Source: Pestalotiopsis fici W106-1 (Eukaryota; Ascomycota; Sordariomycetes; Amphisphaeriales; Sporocadaceae). From it: a stretch of DNA of 64,000 bases. A program made the position numbers and the translations under genes. Positions 32,128 to 43,721 of this stretch are shown in pieces; position 1 is the first letter of the stretch; every line of letters starts with the position of its first letter. Where the stretch lies: assembly GCF_000516985.1 (NCBI RefSeq), contig NW_006917097.1, positions 3,488,969 through 3,552,968 of the forward strand. The letters are read 5' to 3'. Under the pieces are notes generated by a model. That model was not told the origin of the DNA, ran no database searches, and saw nothing but the letters and a program-made list of their open reading frames with translations.

Positions 32128-33938
32128 TCACGGTCTTGATGAGTTCCGCTCAAGCTTCATAATGACGGCCATGGTGAGCGCTACTAGTGGCAGGGTTATT
32201 GTAAGGTACAGTCCAATAGACAAACCTTCTCCGCGAAGAGATCCAGCCATGGGTGTGCTAAATAATGCCTAAATACCATCAATCTGGGTCGCTTCTGCAT
32301 TAGAGAGGCAGTCTTACAGCTATTAATGACGGTGGGAGGAAAAGAGTGGCAATTTGAGCAAGGGTCTTCAGTGTCTTTGAGTCATTGTGTCCACTGGTAG
32401 TTATTGCAAGTAATCCCCTGACGTCATCACGAATCCTTAGAGACTGAGACGAATTGCTATTGATCTCGGACTGGATTTGGTTAAGACTTGCGCGTAGCTT
32501 GTGTTCAGCTCTGGTTGTCAAGATGGTCGATAACTGCAAATGTTAGCTAACGGTTTACTGAAATTCGAAGAGAACACAAATATAGATATAAAATGTACCA
32601 TTTGAGGAATTCGGGATGCACTTCTTTCCATAAGGTCAGCAGCTATGACCTGTTTTTCAATATCGGCAATCTTCAAACGGATAGCACGAGCCAGATTGCA
32701 ATCGCAGCATGCAGAGTCATTGCCGCTCACAATCATGTGAAGATATTGGCAATCTTTCAAGACATTCTTTTGTCCAGTAAGGACAGCCTTGGCGACTGCT
32801 ATCATATCGCACAAGGAGTTCGCCTTCTGGACATCGGAGAACATGATTTCGTAGGTGTTGCAGATGTTCTCGTCCACTAAAGATGAATATGCTTTTTGCT
32901 CCTGCCAACAACTTTAGCATCAACTCGGTCTGAGTACATAATTTGGTGCCTAAACGTAAGTGATACGTACGAAATTGATTAGCTTCTGGCGTAGGTAGTC
33001 AATGTAAGCATCACAAGTTCTTGTGGCCATCGAGACGATGACGAGATGAGTAAGCATTGCCTGCGTAGCGCGACAAGCGCCATTCTCGGCAGTGTCACTT
33101 CCCAAAGATGCCTCAAGTCGGCTCAAGAGATAGTCAGAGAAACATATAACGATCCAGACATATTTTTGGTGGGACAATCTGCGTTGGTATACACCGATTT
33201 GGCGAAGTGACCACGGACTGCCTCTCCCACGCCCATTCAACTCGTAATAACGAATATTATAGCATATTTCTGGCTACAGCATTAGCTTTACCACTAGCTA
33301 TCCTTGGCTATAATTTTCGATCAGTCAAGGAACTCACCATAATTGCCTGCCCTATGGAGATGGTGATAAACAACATCCTGTGATCGCTGTCGGTCGTTTA
33401 TCTTGGCCCCAAAGCCATGGACAACGGCTAAAAACGGAACAAAGACACGATTCTTAGCAACAAGCTTTCTGAAAGCACCTTCAGTTATCCTCAGGTTACC
33501 CCAAGAGAATGCAGGTTGAATAATGCTAGCATCATCTTAGCATAATCCCTAATGCTTGTTTTGTGATGCGATCTGGTCGTAGCCTACAATGCCCTTTCGC
33601 GCCAGTTTGTTGCACTGGTCATGGTTGTTTCCCAGTCACTTTTTTCCAAAGCCTCACTTGAGAAGTGCTGAGAAGAAATGTGGATACCACTGCCGTCTAG
33701 ATCACTGTCAGACTTTCATCATTTGATGGTAGCAAACATATGTCATACTTTGATGGAAGCAAGACGTCAGAAAATGAAGATCCCCGCCTGTGGCTTGGAA
33801 CAGATTTGGCGAGTCCTGCCTGAGTCTGGCATCGTACAAATTCCGATCTTCCCCGGGGGGTACATAGCAGTCAGTATCGACCGGATACCTCGTGCCGTTG
33901 TCATCTGGGTTTGACGAACTGGAAATGACACCCGTCAT
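32128..33938 (-). CDS. CorA-like membrane protein (fungal, divergent)
   Basis: The 3' exons are well supported: 33338-33525, 32971-33269, 32599-32901, 32318-32533 and 32128-32268, about 380 residues. They show QPAFSWGNLRITEGAF, HGFGAKINDRQRS, ICYNIRYYELNGRGRGSPWS and, at the C terminus, two membrane segments, TLKTLAQIATLFLPPSLIAA and IGLYLTITLPLVALTMAVI. This is the pattern of the large fungal family annotated as CorA-like Mg2+ transporter. The GMN signature of true CorA channels is absent: the loop after TM1 reads LFSTPMAGS. Transport of Mg2+ is therefore doubtful. The 5' end is uncertain. ATG 33938 opens a matching start (NLFQATGGDLHFL), but the frames between 33525 and 33708 contain a TAG and shifts, so either introns are missed or the N terminus is damaged. 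Confidence 0.6.
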
Positions 33939-34457
33939 TGCTCTCTCTCAGGATAGGGCAATCGCCCGAGAAGCAACGATGAAACATCAACACCTGGTCC
34001 CTATTATCTATATCTTCTTTGGACTAACAGAGTATTTGCACTAGAGACGTTGGCCCATTATACCACCAAAGATCTCTGGGAGCCCTCCTGTTCAGATCAT
34101 TGTAGGAGGCAACAAACGTGCGTGTCAAAGGTGTTGTGGGCGGGCACCAATTGTGTGCCAGCTCTAGCGTGGCTTGGACTTGTGCTGCATAAACGAGGTT
34201 TTCAAAGCCATAACGTGTCTCCCTATTATTGGGCAGCAAACTGCGCCTCCATGGTTCCAGCCTCATTTGACGCAACATCAGCAATAATATGCAGCACATC
34301 GCATGTGACTTGCATGTGAAACAAAATGCGCTCGTCTTTAAAGCATGCAATGGCCGTAGCCTGAACTCAGCCTCATCCAGCCCAGACCACATTACACCCG
34401 GTCAAGCCAACTACTATTGCAGAGTTCAGTTTCTTTCTTCTCCTTTCGCCTTCCAAG
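33939..34457. other. Divergent upstream region
   Basis: 519 bp between the CorA-like and tandem-kinase start codons. A minus-strand frame at 34024-34392 has no recognised pattern. Nothing else seen. Confidence 0.5.
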
Positions 34458-37400
34458 ATGACGGCTCAATCCATTTCCAACCGCTATATCAAGCTGGAGG
34501 ACCTTCGCAGCTTGCTACAGAGCAAATTCGGCGCGGGCAATTTCAAGATACGGGTAAGCGAAGTATGGATCAATCTAAAGACGTACGCTGACCGGTTGGC
34601 TTTAGGAAGAAGATGAAAGCTACGAGATAGAAGTTCCAAGCATTCTTTCCGAGGTAATATGCTCTGTTAAAACGCGCCATTAGAAATAAAATTCTCATTC
34701 ATGACAGTCTGAAATCAAGTCGATACAAAAGTATTAATCTCGACCACAAGGTTTGACTTCAATCATCACCCCATTGGAACTATGCATAATGCTAAGTAGA
34801 GTGTTTTTTTCTGCTTTCATAGTAATTGTCATGGATGAGTTGCAGGGTCGAATCGATGACTTGCGGTTCGAGTATCGTAATGCCGCTGGTGAATTCTTCG
34901 TCCCCGAAGCCGCCTTATTCGAGCTCCTTTCAGAAGCAGAAGTCCGAAACTTGATCAACATAGGCGATTGGGAACACCATGAAAGGGAAGAGTTGGCTCA
35001 AGGTATCATGAGAGGCGCTCGTAAATGCTTATCCATACTTTTGCTTATTAACGCAAGCCATCGTATCACTGGATTCTTCCAGCATGATTCAATGCAGAGT
35101 TCCTGTCCTGATGATCGACTTCCCTACAATGAAGACTCACTGCGCCGAGCCCTAGGGCCAGACTCTCCTCAGCGCTTGATCAATCGCTTTCTTGAGATGC
35201 AGTGGACTTTCATGACGCCAATGTTCAAGCAACACTTCATTTCCCGAGAATTCGACCGATCAATGATTCTACCATTCATGAGCGAGCGTAGCGTCGGCAG
35301 TGGCTCCATGGGTGACGCCTACTTGGTTAAAATCCACCCCCAATGCCATCAACTACCAATTTTGAATCACGAGGTACTTGCAACTAAATACTGAATGTTT
35401 CTTCTTACTAACATTATTGAAGGTAGTGAGAAAAGAGCTGAAACAGCGAGAGGGAGAAAACGTGCAGTCCTTCATGCGCGAGCTGAAGAATCTCTCTCTT
35501 CTAGCTCATCTGAATCATCCAAACATTGTTAAATTGCATTGCTCCTATGTCCAGGATCTTCCTATCAAATGCTACAACTTGGTCTTTGATGTAGCCGATG
35601 GGGGAACCTTGGCAGAACTACTCGACGGGCGCCATAAAGGCCTCGGCTTGGACAGACACAAGCTACTCTTGGGTTTCGCGGGGCTTGCTTCCGCCATCGA
35701 TGCTGTCCATAACTTCACATCTACCAAGATGGATCTCCAACTGACGGGGTGCCATCATGACCTCGCACCTCGCAATATCTTCGTTCATGGCGATAAACTT
35801 TTATTAGCGGACTTTGGCCTCTCGACTTTGCGCAACCCTCAAGAAGACTCTTTGACAATGTTCAAAGATGTGCGCGGCTCTTATGTGGCCCCAGAGTGTC
35901 AAAAGTCAATTGATCAGAAATCCATTCAAACTGGAAGAGTGAGTCGACCAAGCGATATATGGTCTTTTGGTTGTATACTGAGCGAAGCTTTGACCTACAT
36001 CTTGCGCGGCCCTCCTGGAGTTGAGGAGTTTCGCACAAAGCGACTTGTTGAAGTTGTCGAGGGACTCGAGTGGCGGCGCTTCCACGTTGGCCCAGAAAAG
36101 CCAAATCCATTCATCGAAGAGTGGCTATACCAACTTGGGAGCGAAGAGAAGGGTGAAAACTGGGTCTCTCGGGTTATTGATCTGATTCGCTGGACATTGA
36201 TCATGGATCCCGGAAGACGCCCTACTTCCAGCCAAATTCTATTTACCATGTCGGGAATTGCCACACTTGCTCTTAGTGCTGCGCTCGAGAAATTGTGGGA
36301 TTCATCCCACGCCACCAAAACCAACAATAGCCACAGTGTTTTAGAGAAATTCCGCTTCGAAAGCTGGGTCTTTGCTTTGACTATGTTCTTAGACCAGCAT
36401 GATACTCAAACACCAGGTATACTCCAGCTAGATTTCGGCCTCATCACAAATGTTTTGAGGGACATACATCTTGCACTACTTGATCTTCACAACGACGATG
36501 ACCCCTTCTCCGGCCATCAGCTACGGATTCTGCGAAGCCACAACACAACTTTGATTCAAGCGCTGCCTCTAAGATATGGAACTGTCTTCAGGCACCACCT
36601 TGTGGAGCAGTCTATGCAGATCTCTAGTATGGAGAAACTCGATAGTATGTCCAGTGCGATGAGGGAGGGCGACGAGCATGACATTGGTGCTCTCCTAGCC
36701 GTACGACGTCTCACTGTGCTTGCCGATGAAGGCAAACTCACCCATCGTAGTGATCTGATCATCAACAACACCCTCGCCACGCAGTCTAAACTCGGCATCC
36801 ATGGACTTGCTCGATTGGATGGAGAGTCAGAGGACGTCATTATTGAGTGGCTGAAATACGACCCGTCTTGGGCTGACGATATCATTGGACACCAGCTGCG
36901 CAATCGCCTCTCTACAATGGCGAGTTTGCTTAACGACGAGACGACTTCAGCTTTGCCAGGCACCTTGCATTGTAGAGGGTTCTTTCATGCTCCGGAATTA
37001 ACGTCTTTTGGGCTAGTATATCGCATTCCAGCTCATGAGAATACGCCACGGACGTTGTATGAGCTTCTGGAGGCGCGTAGGCCTGAGCCAGGAGACAAGA
37101 AGAGTTCGGAACGGTTCCGCCCGCCATTAGAGTATCGTTTTCATATCGCATCAAAATTGTGTCGATGCGTTTACAACCTCCACGAGATTCGATGGCTGCA
37201 TCGCAATATTCATTCCATGAATGTTATTTGCTTTCAGCCGAAAGGCGCTAGGGACGCCGAAGCAGCCCAAGATCCACGCCTCCTTGGGCTGGGGGCCAGC
37301 AGAGAGGACAGCCGAAATTCTTTCACGCAAGGATACGATGATGACGCCCAACTTCGCAATTACCATCATCCCAGGTATCTTGCTCAGGAAAGATATTGCG

Positions 37401-37705
37401 CAGAGTTTGATTACTACTCGCTCGGGATGGTGCTACTTGAGGTGGGTTTGTGGGCTTCTCTTGCCAAAGTGGCTCAGAATCTCCCCGGTGCAGACGACAT
37501 ACAATTCAGAAAAGCAATCGTTGATAAATACGTCCCACGCTTGGATCTTACCATGGGAACGGCGTATATGAGGGCTGTTCAATGGTGCCTGACATGTTAT
37601 GAAGAATCACCATCCGTAGACGATGGCCAACGTACAAGGTCTGATCAGTTCAAAACAATGGTGATGGAACGCATTGCGATGATCCAAGGCGTTGACCAAG
37701 CATAA
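34458..37705 (+). CDS. Tandem kinase: Ser/Thr kinase plus C-terminal kinase-like domain
   Basis: Four exons, 34458-34553, 34606-34653, 34846-35373 and 35423-37705, give 984 residues. The first kinase domain has a Gly loop (SVGSGSMGDAYLVK), lysine in VVRKEL (Lys228), HHDLAPRN catalytic loop (335-342, HHD for HRD), DFG at 354-356 and SYVAPE. It is probably active. The second domain (about 740-975) resembles the kinase-like domain that accompanies HeLo/prion-inhibition proteins in moulds: GFFHAPELTSFGLVYRIP, then LCRCVYNLHEIRWLHRNIHS, then FDYYSLGMVLLEVGLW. HRD is replaced by HRN, so it is likely a pseudokinase. No TM segments are seen. The layout suggests an immune- or allorecognition-type signalling protein (inference). 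The ATG was chosen because exon 1 (32 codons) joins in phase and is preceded by no in-frame alternative. Confidence 0.75.
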
Positions 37706-38587
37706 AGGCCGGTGGATCCTGTCGAGGTTTTGTTTCTTCTCAGCTAGCTTGGGTGATAGTGGAATTGCAGATCTTTGCCCAAAGTCTTTGGTTTTCTTCA
37801 TATCTGTTCACTTTCTAGAAAGAGTAGGATATAGTAGCTCAAGAGGTTGAGAACCCTGTAGAAGAGATTGATTAGATCGAAGCCAAAGTACTTGTTTCTC
37901 GTTCCGCTGGCAATTTAGAGTCAAAGTACCAAGGATACCAGTGTCTCCCTACTAAGAGGAACACGCCCGCACCCATACTTTTCAAAACGGGTGTTTCCTC
38001 CTCTACCTTCAGAAAAGTGCAGCAATTGATGCCGGAATAATTACAAGACGTCGGAACTGGCCTTCAGAAGATGTGAGTATCTAAGTAATCACTCTCCTAT
38101 TGGCGTGTAAGACTGATCAATTACACAATTAGCGATGTGAGACATGTGTTTATACTAGGTAAATTCCCTTGGAACCCATCTTATCACCGAGGGCGGCGTT
38201 CGTAAAGACTCTAACATGATATTTCATTCATCCCACTCATTAACCTTCCTCTAGCATCAGGATAAAGTCATTCGTGGAATCTTGAGATCATTTAAAACAC
38301 GATGACGTGCTTAGTATGTATTTATCTAGTGCATTCTTTTGGCACAATCCAAAATCTGCCATAGAATGAAGCATCCTTAGTTGTCTCAAGACTAGGTACG
38401 TTTTCCAAAGCATACTAGATCTGTACAGGTGTATTCGCATTGAAACATTTGTTCCACAGACTAATTCGCAATTCTCAATTGAAGGAATATATCAGTGCTT
38501 TATTGGAATCTATCTGGCAATCAAGCCATACTTATTTGGATAATTCTTTTGTAAGAGACTACCATGCTTGGACACTCTGCACAGGCC
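37706..38587. other. Intergenic, between convergent 3' ends
   Basis: About 0.9 kb downstream of both flanking genes; moderately AT-rich, no gene recognised. Confidence 0.6.
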
Positions 38588-40351
38588 CTATGTGGACGCA
38601 ATCAAGTGCTGTCTGATGTTGCTGTCCTGCGCATACGCTTGCTCATCCGACTTGATCACGCCCAAGTCTGTTGGAGTCACCAACACAGAATATCGCTTCC
38701 ACCATTCCAATGTCTGCGCCGCTTCGTGACTGTTGAGCAGTACATCTAGAGACGGCACTGCGACTTCGTTCTTGATCACCTTGGACTTTCCATCCTTGAG
38801 CGGTCGCACGCTCTGCATGTTCCAAAAGAAGTTGTGCGGATCCCAATGCGACTTGACCTTTTGCAGTCTGGGATAGTTGTGGCCATAGTATGCCTCCTCC
38901 CAGTTGCCCACGGTGCCGTCAATGTAGTTGAGATACGCTGCTTTGTGTTCAATGGCATATGGGAGCAGTTCTCTCTTGCATTTGGCGATAAACTCCATGG
39001 CTTCCTCACTCTTTGATGGATCTGTCCACTGCGCCTTGACCGTAGACACGTAGTGGCCTTTTCTCCAAAAGAATGGCGTGTCGGTTGCTCCAATCCGCTC
39101 CGTAGCGCCGCCGATATGATCCCAGAGGACGTGGCATTTTGGTGCATTGAGCTGGGCACCGTTCTTGATGTCTAGATGGCTCGCTGCTTCCTTCACAAGA
39201 TTGCTAATTTTCTGATTGACCTCGCGCGTAATGGCACCCTCGGGAAAGATGAAGGAGGCGTGGTGATGGTAGACCTCGCTCTTGGGGTCCCAACCTTCTG
39301 CCTGATGAACCCAGTCCGTCCAGTGCATTTGCTTTAATGTGTTCGTTGTCGGGCCGCACTTGAGTAGTGGTTCAAGTAATTCATAGGCCTTCTTGGCGGT
39401 ACCGTTGAAGATAACCGTCATGCCACCCTGCAGATTTCCAGCCGCATCATAGTTCCACAAGGCGTCGATGCACAGCTCATCAGGCCATCTCCTGGTATTG
39501 AAAGTGTCCATCACATGATCGAAATCCTGCTTTTGCTCGTCGTTGGTCAGGTCCCATTGTAGAGAGCCGCAGACCACCCGTCCATGAGGGTCGCGAAGTG
39601 GGTGGATCTTGCTCTTGAATTCGACCGTGATACCAAAATTGCCACCGCCACCACCTCGCAGCGCCCAAAACAGGTCGCGCTTCTTTTCGTCCGTGTCGTT
39701 GGCCGACACAGTGACCAGCTCACCATCGGCCGTGACAATTGTCATCTCAATGACGTTATCGCAGCCGAGACCATAAGTTCGCGAAAAGGGGCTCAGTCCT
39801 CCGCCCAGAGTGAAACCGCTGACGCCGACCGTGGGACATTGACCGCCGATGATGATGTTTTCCGGGCAGTTCTGCAACAGCTTGTAGTATACATCTTTCC
39901 AGATGCATCCGCCCTCCATTGTGATGGTCATCTCGTCTGTGTCGATGGAGCAGCCATTGAGCTTCTCCAAATCCAGCACGATGCCGCCTTCATTCAGGCA
40001 GTAGCCCATGTACGAGTGGCCGCCATTCTTGACAGTGAGACGAACGCCGTTCTGTCGTGCAAAGACGACGGTGTTTTGGACGTCTTCGACAGTCCGGGCG
40101 ACGACGATAATCGCGGGCATGGCCATGCGATAGTTGAGGTTGCCGATAAAGACCGCCCTGGAGTACTCAATGGTGCCGGGAACAAGGCATTTGAATGCGC
40201 CAACTTTCTTTTGCAGAGCCTTGGCCAGCACCTTTTGTTCCTGATCGATGATGACTGACGGCATTTTGAAGAGCGCCAATGGGCAAAAATGGTTGATGGG
40301 ATTGATGTTCCGGGTGAAGACTGTAGTGAGCATATAACATTCACAAAGCAT
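38588..40351 (-). CDS. FAD-linked oxidase, berberine-bridge-like, bicovalent flavin type
   Basis: Intronless, 587 residues from ATG 40351, or 558 from Met30 (ATG 40264). The latter better matches family starts and gives a soluble N terminus; the extra 29 residues are not a good signal peptide. FAD_binding_4 domain: NGGHSYMGY supplies the histidine that bonds flavin (His83 from Met30), and GGQCPTVGVSGFTLGGG supplies the cysteine (Cys143). Together these indicate 8-alpha-histidyl/6-S-cysteinyl bicovalent FAD. The C-terminal BBE domain includes NWEEAYYGHNYPRLQKVK and HWDPHNFFWNMQSV. Such enzymes oxidise sugars, alkaloids or polyketide intermediates with O2. No biosynthetic core gene lies in the window, so the substrate is unknown. 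Confidence 0.93.
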   Translation of the reverse strand: MLCECYMLTTVFTRNINPINHFCPLALFKMPSVIIDQEQKVLAKALQKKVGAFKCLVPGTIEYSRAVFIGNLNYRMAMPAIIVVARTVEDVQNTVVFARQNGVRLTVKNGGHSYMGYCLNEGGIVLDLEKLNGCSIDTDEMTITMEGGCIWKDVYYKLLQNCPENIIIGGQCPTVGVSGFTLGGGLSPFSRTYGLGCDNVIEMTIVTADGELVTVSANDTDEKKRDLFWALRGGGGGNFGITVEFKSKIHPLRDPHGRVVCGSLQWDLTNDEQKQDFDHVMDTFNTRRWPDELCIDALWNYDAAGNLQGGMTVIFNGTAKKAYELLEPLLKCGPTTNTLKQMHWTDWVHQAEGWDPKSEVYHHHASFIFPEGAITREVNQKISNLVKEAASHLDIKNGAQLNAPKCHVLWDHIGGATERIGATDTPFFWRKGHYVSTVKAQWTDPSKSEEAMEFIAKCKRELLPYAIEHKAAYLNYIDGTVGNWEEAYYGHNYPRLQKVKSHWDPHNFFWNMQSVRPLKDGKSKVIKNEVAVPSLDVLLNSHEAAQTLEWWKRYSVLVTPTDLGVIKSDEQAYAQDSNIRQHLIAST

Positions 40352-41861
40352 TCGGCAGTTAAATCAACGGAGGACGGAGCGCGATCTTATACGTCGGCTG
40401 CGCCCTAATGATATTGGTTATCGGCACTGCTATTTCTTGTGCCCGTTCAATATGCCTTGTACCACCGATTGTTTCAGCTGAGCTTGAAGGTAACAACAGT
40501 CAATCACAAGCCAGATGTAGGCCGTGCCCTGAGCTGTGGAGGTTAGGTCTCACGGCACTATACAAACCCAGTGCCGAACTGGGAAGTGGGCTGGTGTCAA
40601 TGACAGCTGAAAAATTATGAGCTGAACAATTGCCTTTCGGCAGCCGTACTGGAACCAATGGGGGAATTGAGGAACACGCTCTTGCATACTAAAATCCATT
40701 AGACAAAAGCAAAACCAATTCATGCCCATGTTAGCAGTGGAGGTATTATGAATCCAGCCACCGGGAACGTTTAGTCTCAGCCAAGGTTCTGCGACACAGC
40801 GCACCGCCGCAGCGAACTTTTAGCGCATGGGGTTTAGTTTCCGGGGGCTTGACTTCCACTATTCAGCGCCACGACACTCAACAACTACCTACTACCAGGC
40901 CCAGCTCGGCGCCGTCACCATGTGATCTTTACTTTCACATCGGCCACGGGAGGCTGAGAACTCAGTTCTTTCGTCAACAGCAAATACACTTTTTCACGCC
41001 TGTTTGAATACGTACTACAATATGCAGCAATCCATGACAGTGCGTTCCTGTGATCCCGTACGATGCAAGCCCGGTCCCTTCAATGTTGGTATGTTCATCA
41101 ACCCATCCCATGAGTCGATGGATGTCCACCGCTAACCCTTTCATAGCAAAGTGATCTCTGTTACTTGCAGCACCAAAGGTAAAGGCAGGCAATTCCACAC
41201 TTCAAATTCACATAAACCTCAATTACAACATCCGCCATGCCATTGATGTGCTGGATGTGCCGCAATTCTACATGTAGAGAATGATTGCATTGCATATGCG
41301 CATTCCGCAATGCGAATGAGTACATGTGTAGCGTGTATGTAGGTGTCAGCTAATTTTAGACCAGTATTGAATATTGCATATGGACCCCAAACTAGAAGAC
41401 TCACAAACATCCTGTTGACACGGGGCTCAGCCACCAATCATGATCGCAAAAGACCCTCCATGTTGCTCGATTCGGGGCGGATCTTTCTGTTCGCGGCGTT
41501 CAACTTTGTTGCGCAGGGCTTCTCTGCATGCCATTTGTCCAAAAGCCTGCTGGTGCGGAAACACAGCATATCACACTAACCTACAGCTTTCAGAGTACCC
41601 ATAGCCTTTTGTGATCCAATCCATTGTAATTTACCAGTGATTCGCTGTATTTCTGCCTGTCCGAGTAACGCATGGCTAACAATGATGTCGTTTAAATGGA
41701 CGTTTCCCTGCCCAAAATTTGCGGCACTGAGATGATCCCAGTCTCACCGACATGCGGTGGACTCGTAGCCTGGAACTCTAGCATAAATATACTGCTTTCT
41801 CACCAACCTACCAAACCGTTACGTTCCCCGACTAAAATTATTTGGAAAAATATCCCGAAAA
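40352..41861. other. Intergenic region
   Basis: 1.5 kb upstream of two divergent genes. Frames up to 84 codons occur without recognisable pattern. Nothing else seen. Confidence 0.55.
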
Positions 41862-43151
41862 ATGTCATCGGTAGATCAGTCATCATTGGACCATACCGAT
41901 AGGGGCACCGGATTGGTCGGCCCCGCCGTCGTCTTGTCCTCCGTGGCTACTATTGTTAACGTGGCCCGTTTCTGGGCGAGGAAACTAACCCGTCAATCGT
42001 TTGGTTTGGACGAGTGGTTGTTTGGCTGCGCTCCTCGCTCAACATGTCTTTTTGGCAGCTTGCGCCGTCAGTGTATTCTGCGGGGGGATGGGACGTGATC
42101 TCAGGATCGCAGCGGCTAAGAACCCGCAATCCCTTGTCGTTCTCCAAAAGGTCTGGAGCTCCAGAGTCAATACAAAGTTTCCGTTGATGCTAATATTAAA
42201 TAGTCACTCATCGTGACCAACGTCGCTTGGGTGCTCAGCTCTCTATTAATCAAGCTATCCGTTTTGGCTTTTTACTGGCGCCTTTTCCCCACTCGAACTG
42301 TGAGATTGGGCTGCAAGTTGCTAACTATCTTGTGTATTGCCTGGTTAATAGCAGTCATCGTACTCAATTCCATTGGATGCTGGCACAACGTCATAGGACC
42401 GAAAAACCACTGCTTAGCAGGCGATGGCCATCTATTGTCTACGGATGCTCTAGTGATTCCAGCAACTGCCAATTGTGTCATTGACTTCTTGACCCTCGCT
42501 CTTCCGATTCAAGAGATTTACAAATTAAAGATTTCAACAAAAAAGAAAATCAAAATCGGTGGTGTTTTCCTCCTTGGAGGGATGTAAGTCGTATTACTGT
42601 CAGAAGATTATATTTATAAGTTAAAGCTGACCACGGAATTACTAGAGCATGCGCAGCGAATGTAGTCCGTACAATCGCCTTTAATAATCTTTATAAAAAT
42701 GATAAAAGCAATTTTACTCGTACGGCATATCTTGTACATATTATCATAGCTCTTCTCGCTTCACCACGCCCTCCTCAATAGCACGTCGGACAAAAAACGC
42801 ATGCTAATTACCGAAGCAGAACAATTTGTGTTAGCCGGCTTCGCAGCCCTTGTGGAGGTCTACGTAGCAATAATCGGTGCGTGTCTACCAATAATGGGCC
42901 CCGTTTACCAACGGCTACGCGATGGCGGTAAGCGCGGAAAGGGCTCCCCGGCGCCTGGGGTATCGCAAAGCGATGGTGAGGTTGGCCAAAGTACCCACAC
43001 GCCGAATAAGAAGAACCAAACGGTTGCTGGCCACTTGACTGAGGCTCTCGACGATACACTTGACGACGATAGCCTCACGCTTGGGGCCTATCCTGGGAAT
43101 CGTCGCGTTTACACCCGAGGCGACGGGAGAAACAATACCCTTGAGGTTTGA
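41862..43151 (+). pseudogene. SAT4/rhodopsin-like 7-TM membrane protein, frameshifted
   Basis: ATG 41862 opens TM1 (GPAVVLSSVATIVNVARFWA) and reaches LDEWLF. The next TM (LAALLAQHVFLAACAVSVFC) then continues in another frame, so one base is lost or two gained near 42024. Later parts fit the fungal integral-membrane SAT4 family (PF20684-type): NVAWVLSSLLIKLSVLAFYW, then LLTILCIAWLIAVIVLNSIGCW, then TANCVIDFLTLALPI, and after introns 42584-42645 and 42720-42829, CAANVVRTIAFNNLYK and ALVEVYVAIIGACLPIMGPV. The C-terminal tail is cytosolic and hydrophilic. A splice between about 42150 and 42206 (AATAG acceptor) joins LQK to SLIVTN, with a weak donor. Related proteins include PTH11-like receptors. 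A single frameshift makes it a probable pseudogene or sequence error. Confidence 0.65.
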
Positions 43152-43721
43152 CAGTCAGCCCTGATACTGGCTGAAATTATATATTCTTTATATGTTCGCT
43201 ATCCCTATTGTTCATGTGCTACTCGTGACATGCCAGACACTCACAAGTCTGATTGGAGACCTATTATACACGCGTGAAACCGAGAAAGGCGGAGCCAAGT
43301 CGACGCGATAACTGGGAATGCCCACGGGCGACATGATCCAAATTTCTCTCCGCGAAGCCAATCGGCTTGGAAAGGTTCATTCACTTCTTGCAGTGTACGG
43401 CGAGGTTTCTTTGGGGGCCAGAGCAGTACTTGACAAGGAATTCAGCGCTTAATGAATTCCAAGGGGGCGGCATCGATTGGTGTTTACAAAAGAAAATCGT
43501 AGTGGTGAGACATCCAAGGTTGGCTGCTGCAATGCTGCGGCACGACGGGGGCTATGCTGACGCGCAGCGGGCAGCGCTTCCCACGTGATTTCAGAGTGCT
43601 GAACTGCAGCCTTATCTTCGTTTCCGAGGTTGTACGAGAAACCCCCAGTTTCTTTCCTCTCAAGGAACGTTGTCGCCATCTCGGGTGTGAGACATTGACA
43701 ACTGACGCAAGATATTTACAG
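43152..43721. other. Intergenic region that probably holds the 5' exon of the next gene
   Basis: The downstream gene begins with an acceptor (ATTTACAG, 43714-43721) preceded by a CTGAC branch, so an upstream exon is expected here. I could not identify it. A 44-residue frame (43318-43452) and a frame opened by ATG 43554 are candidates, but neither joins in phase with a good donor. Confidence 0.4.

Noticed and set aside
39584..40258. 224-codon plus-strand frame
   Set aside because: Antisense to the FAD-binding domain of the oxidase at 38588-40351.
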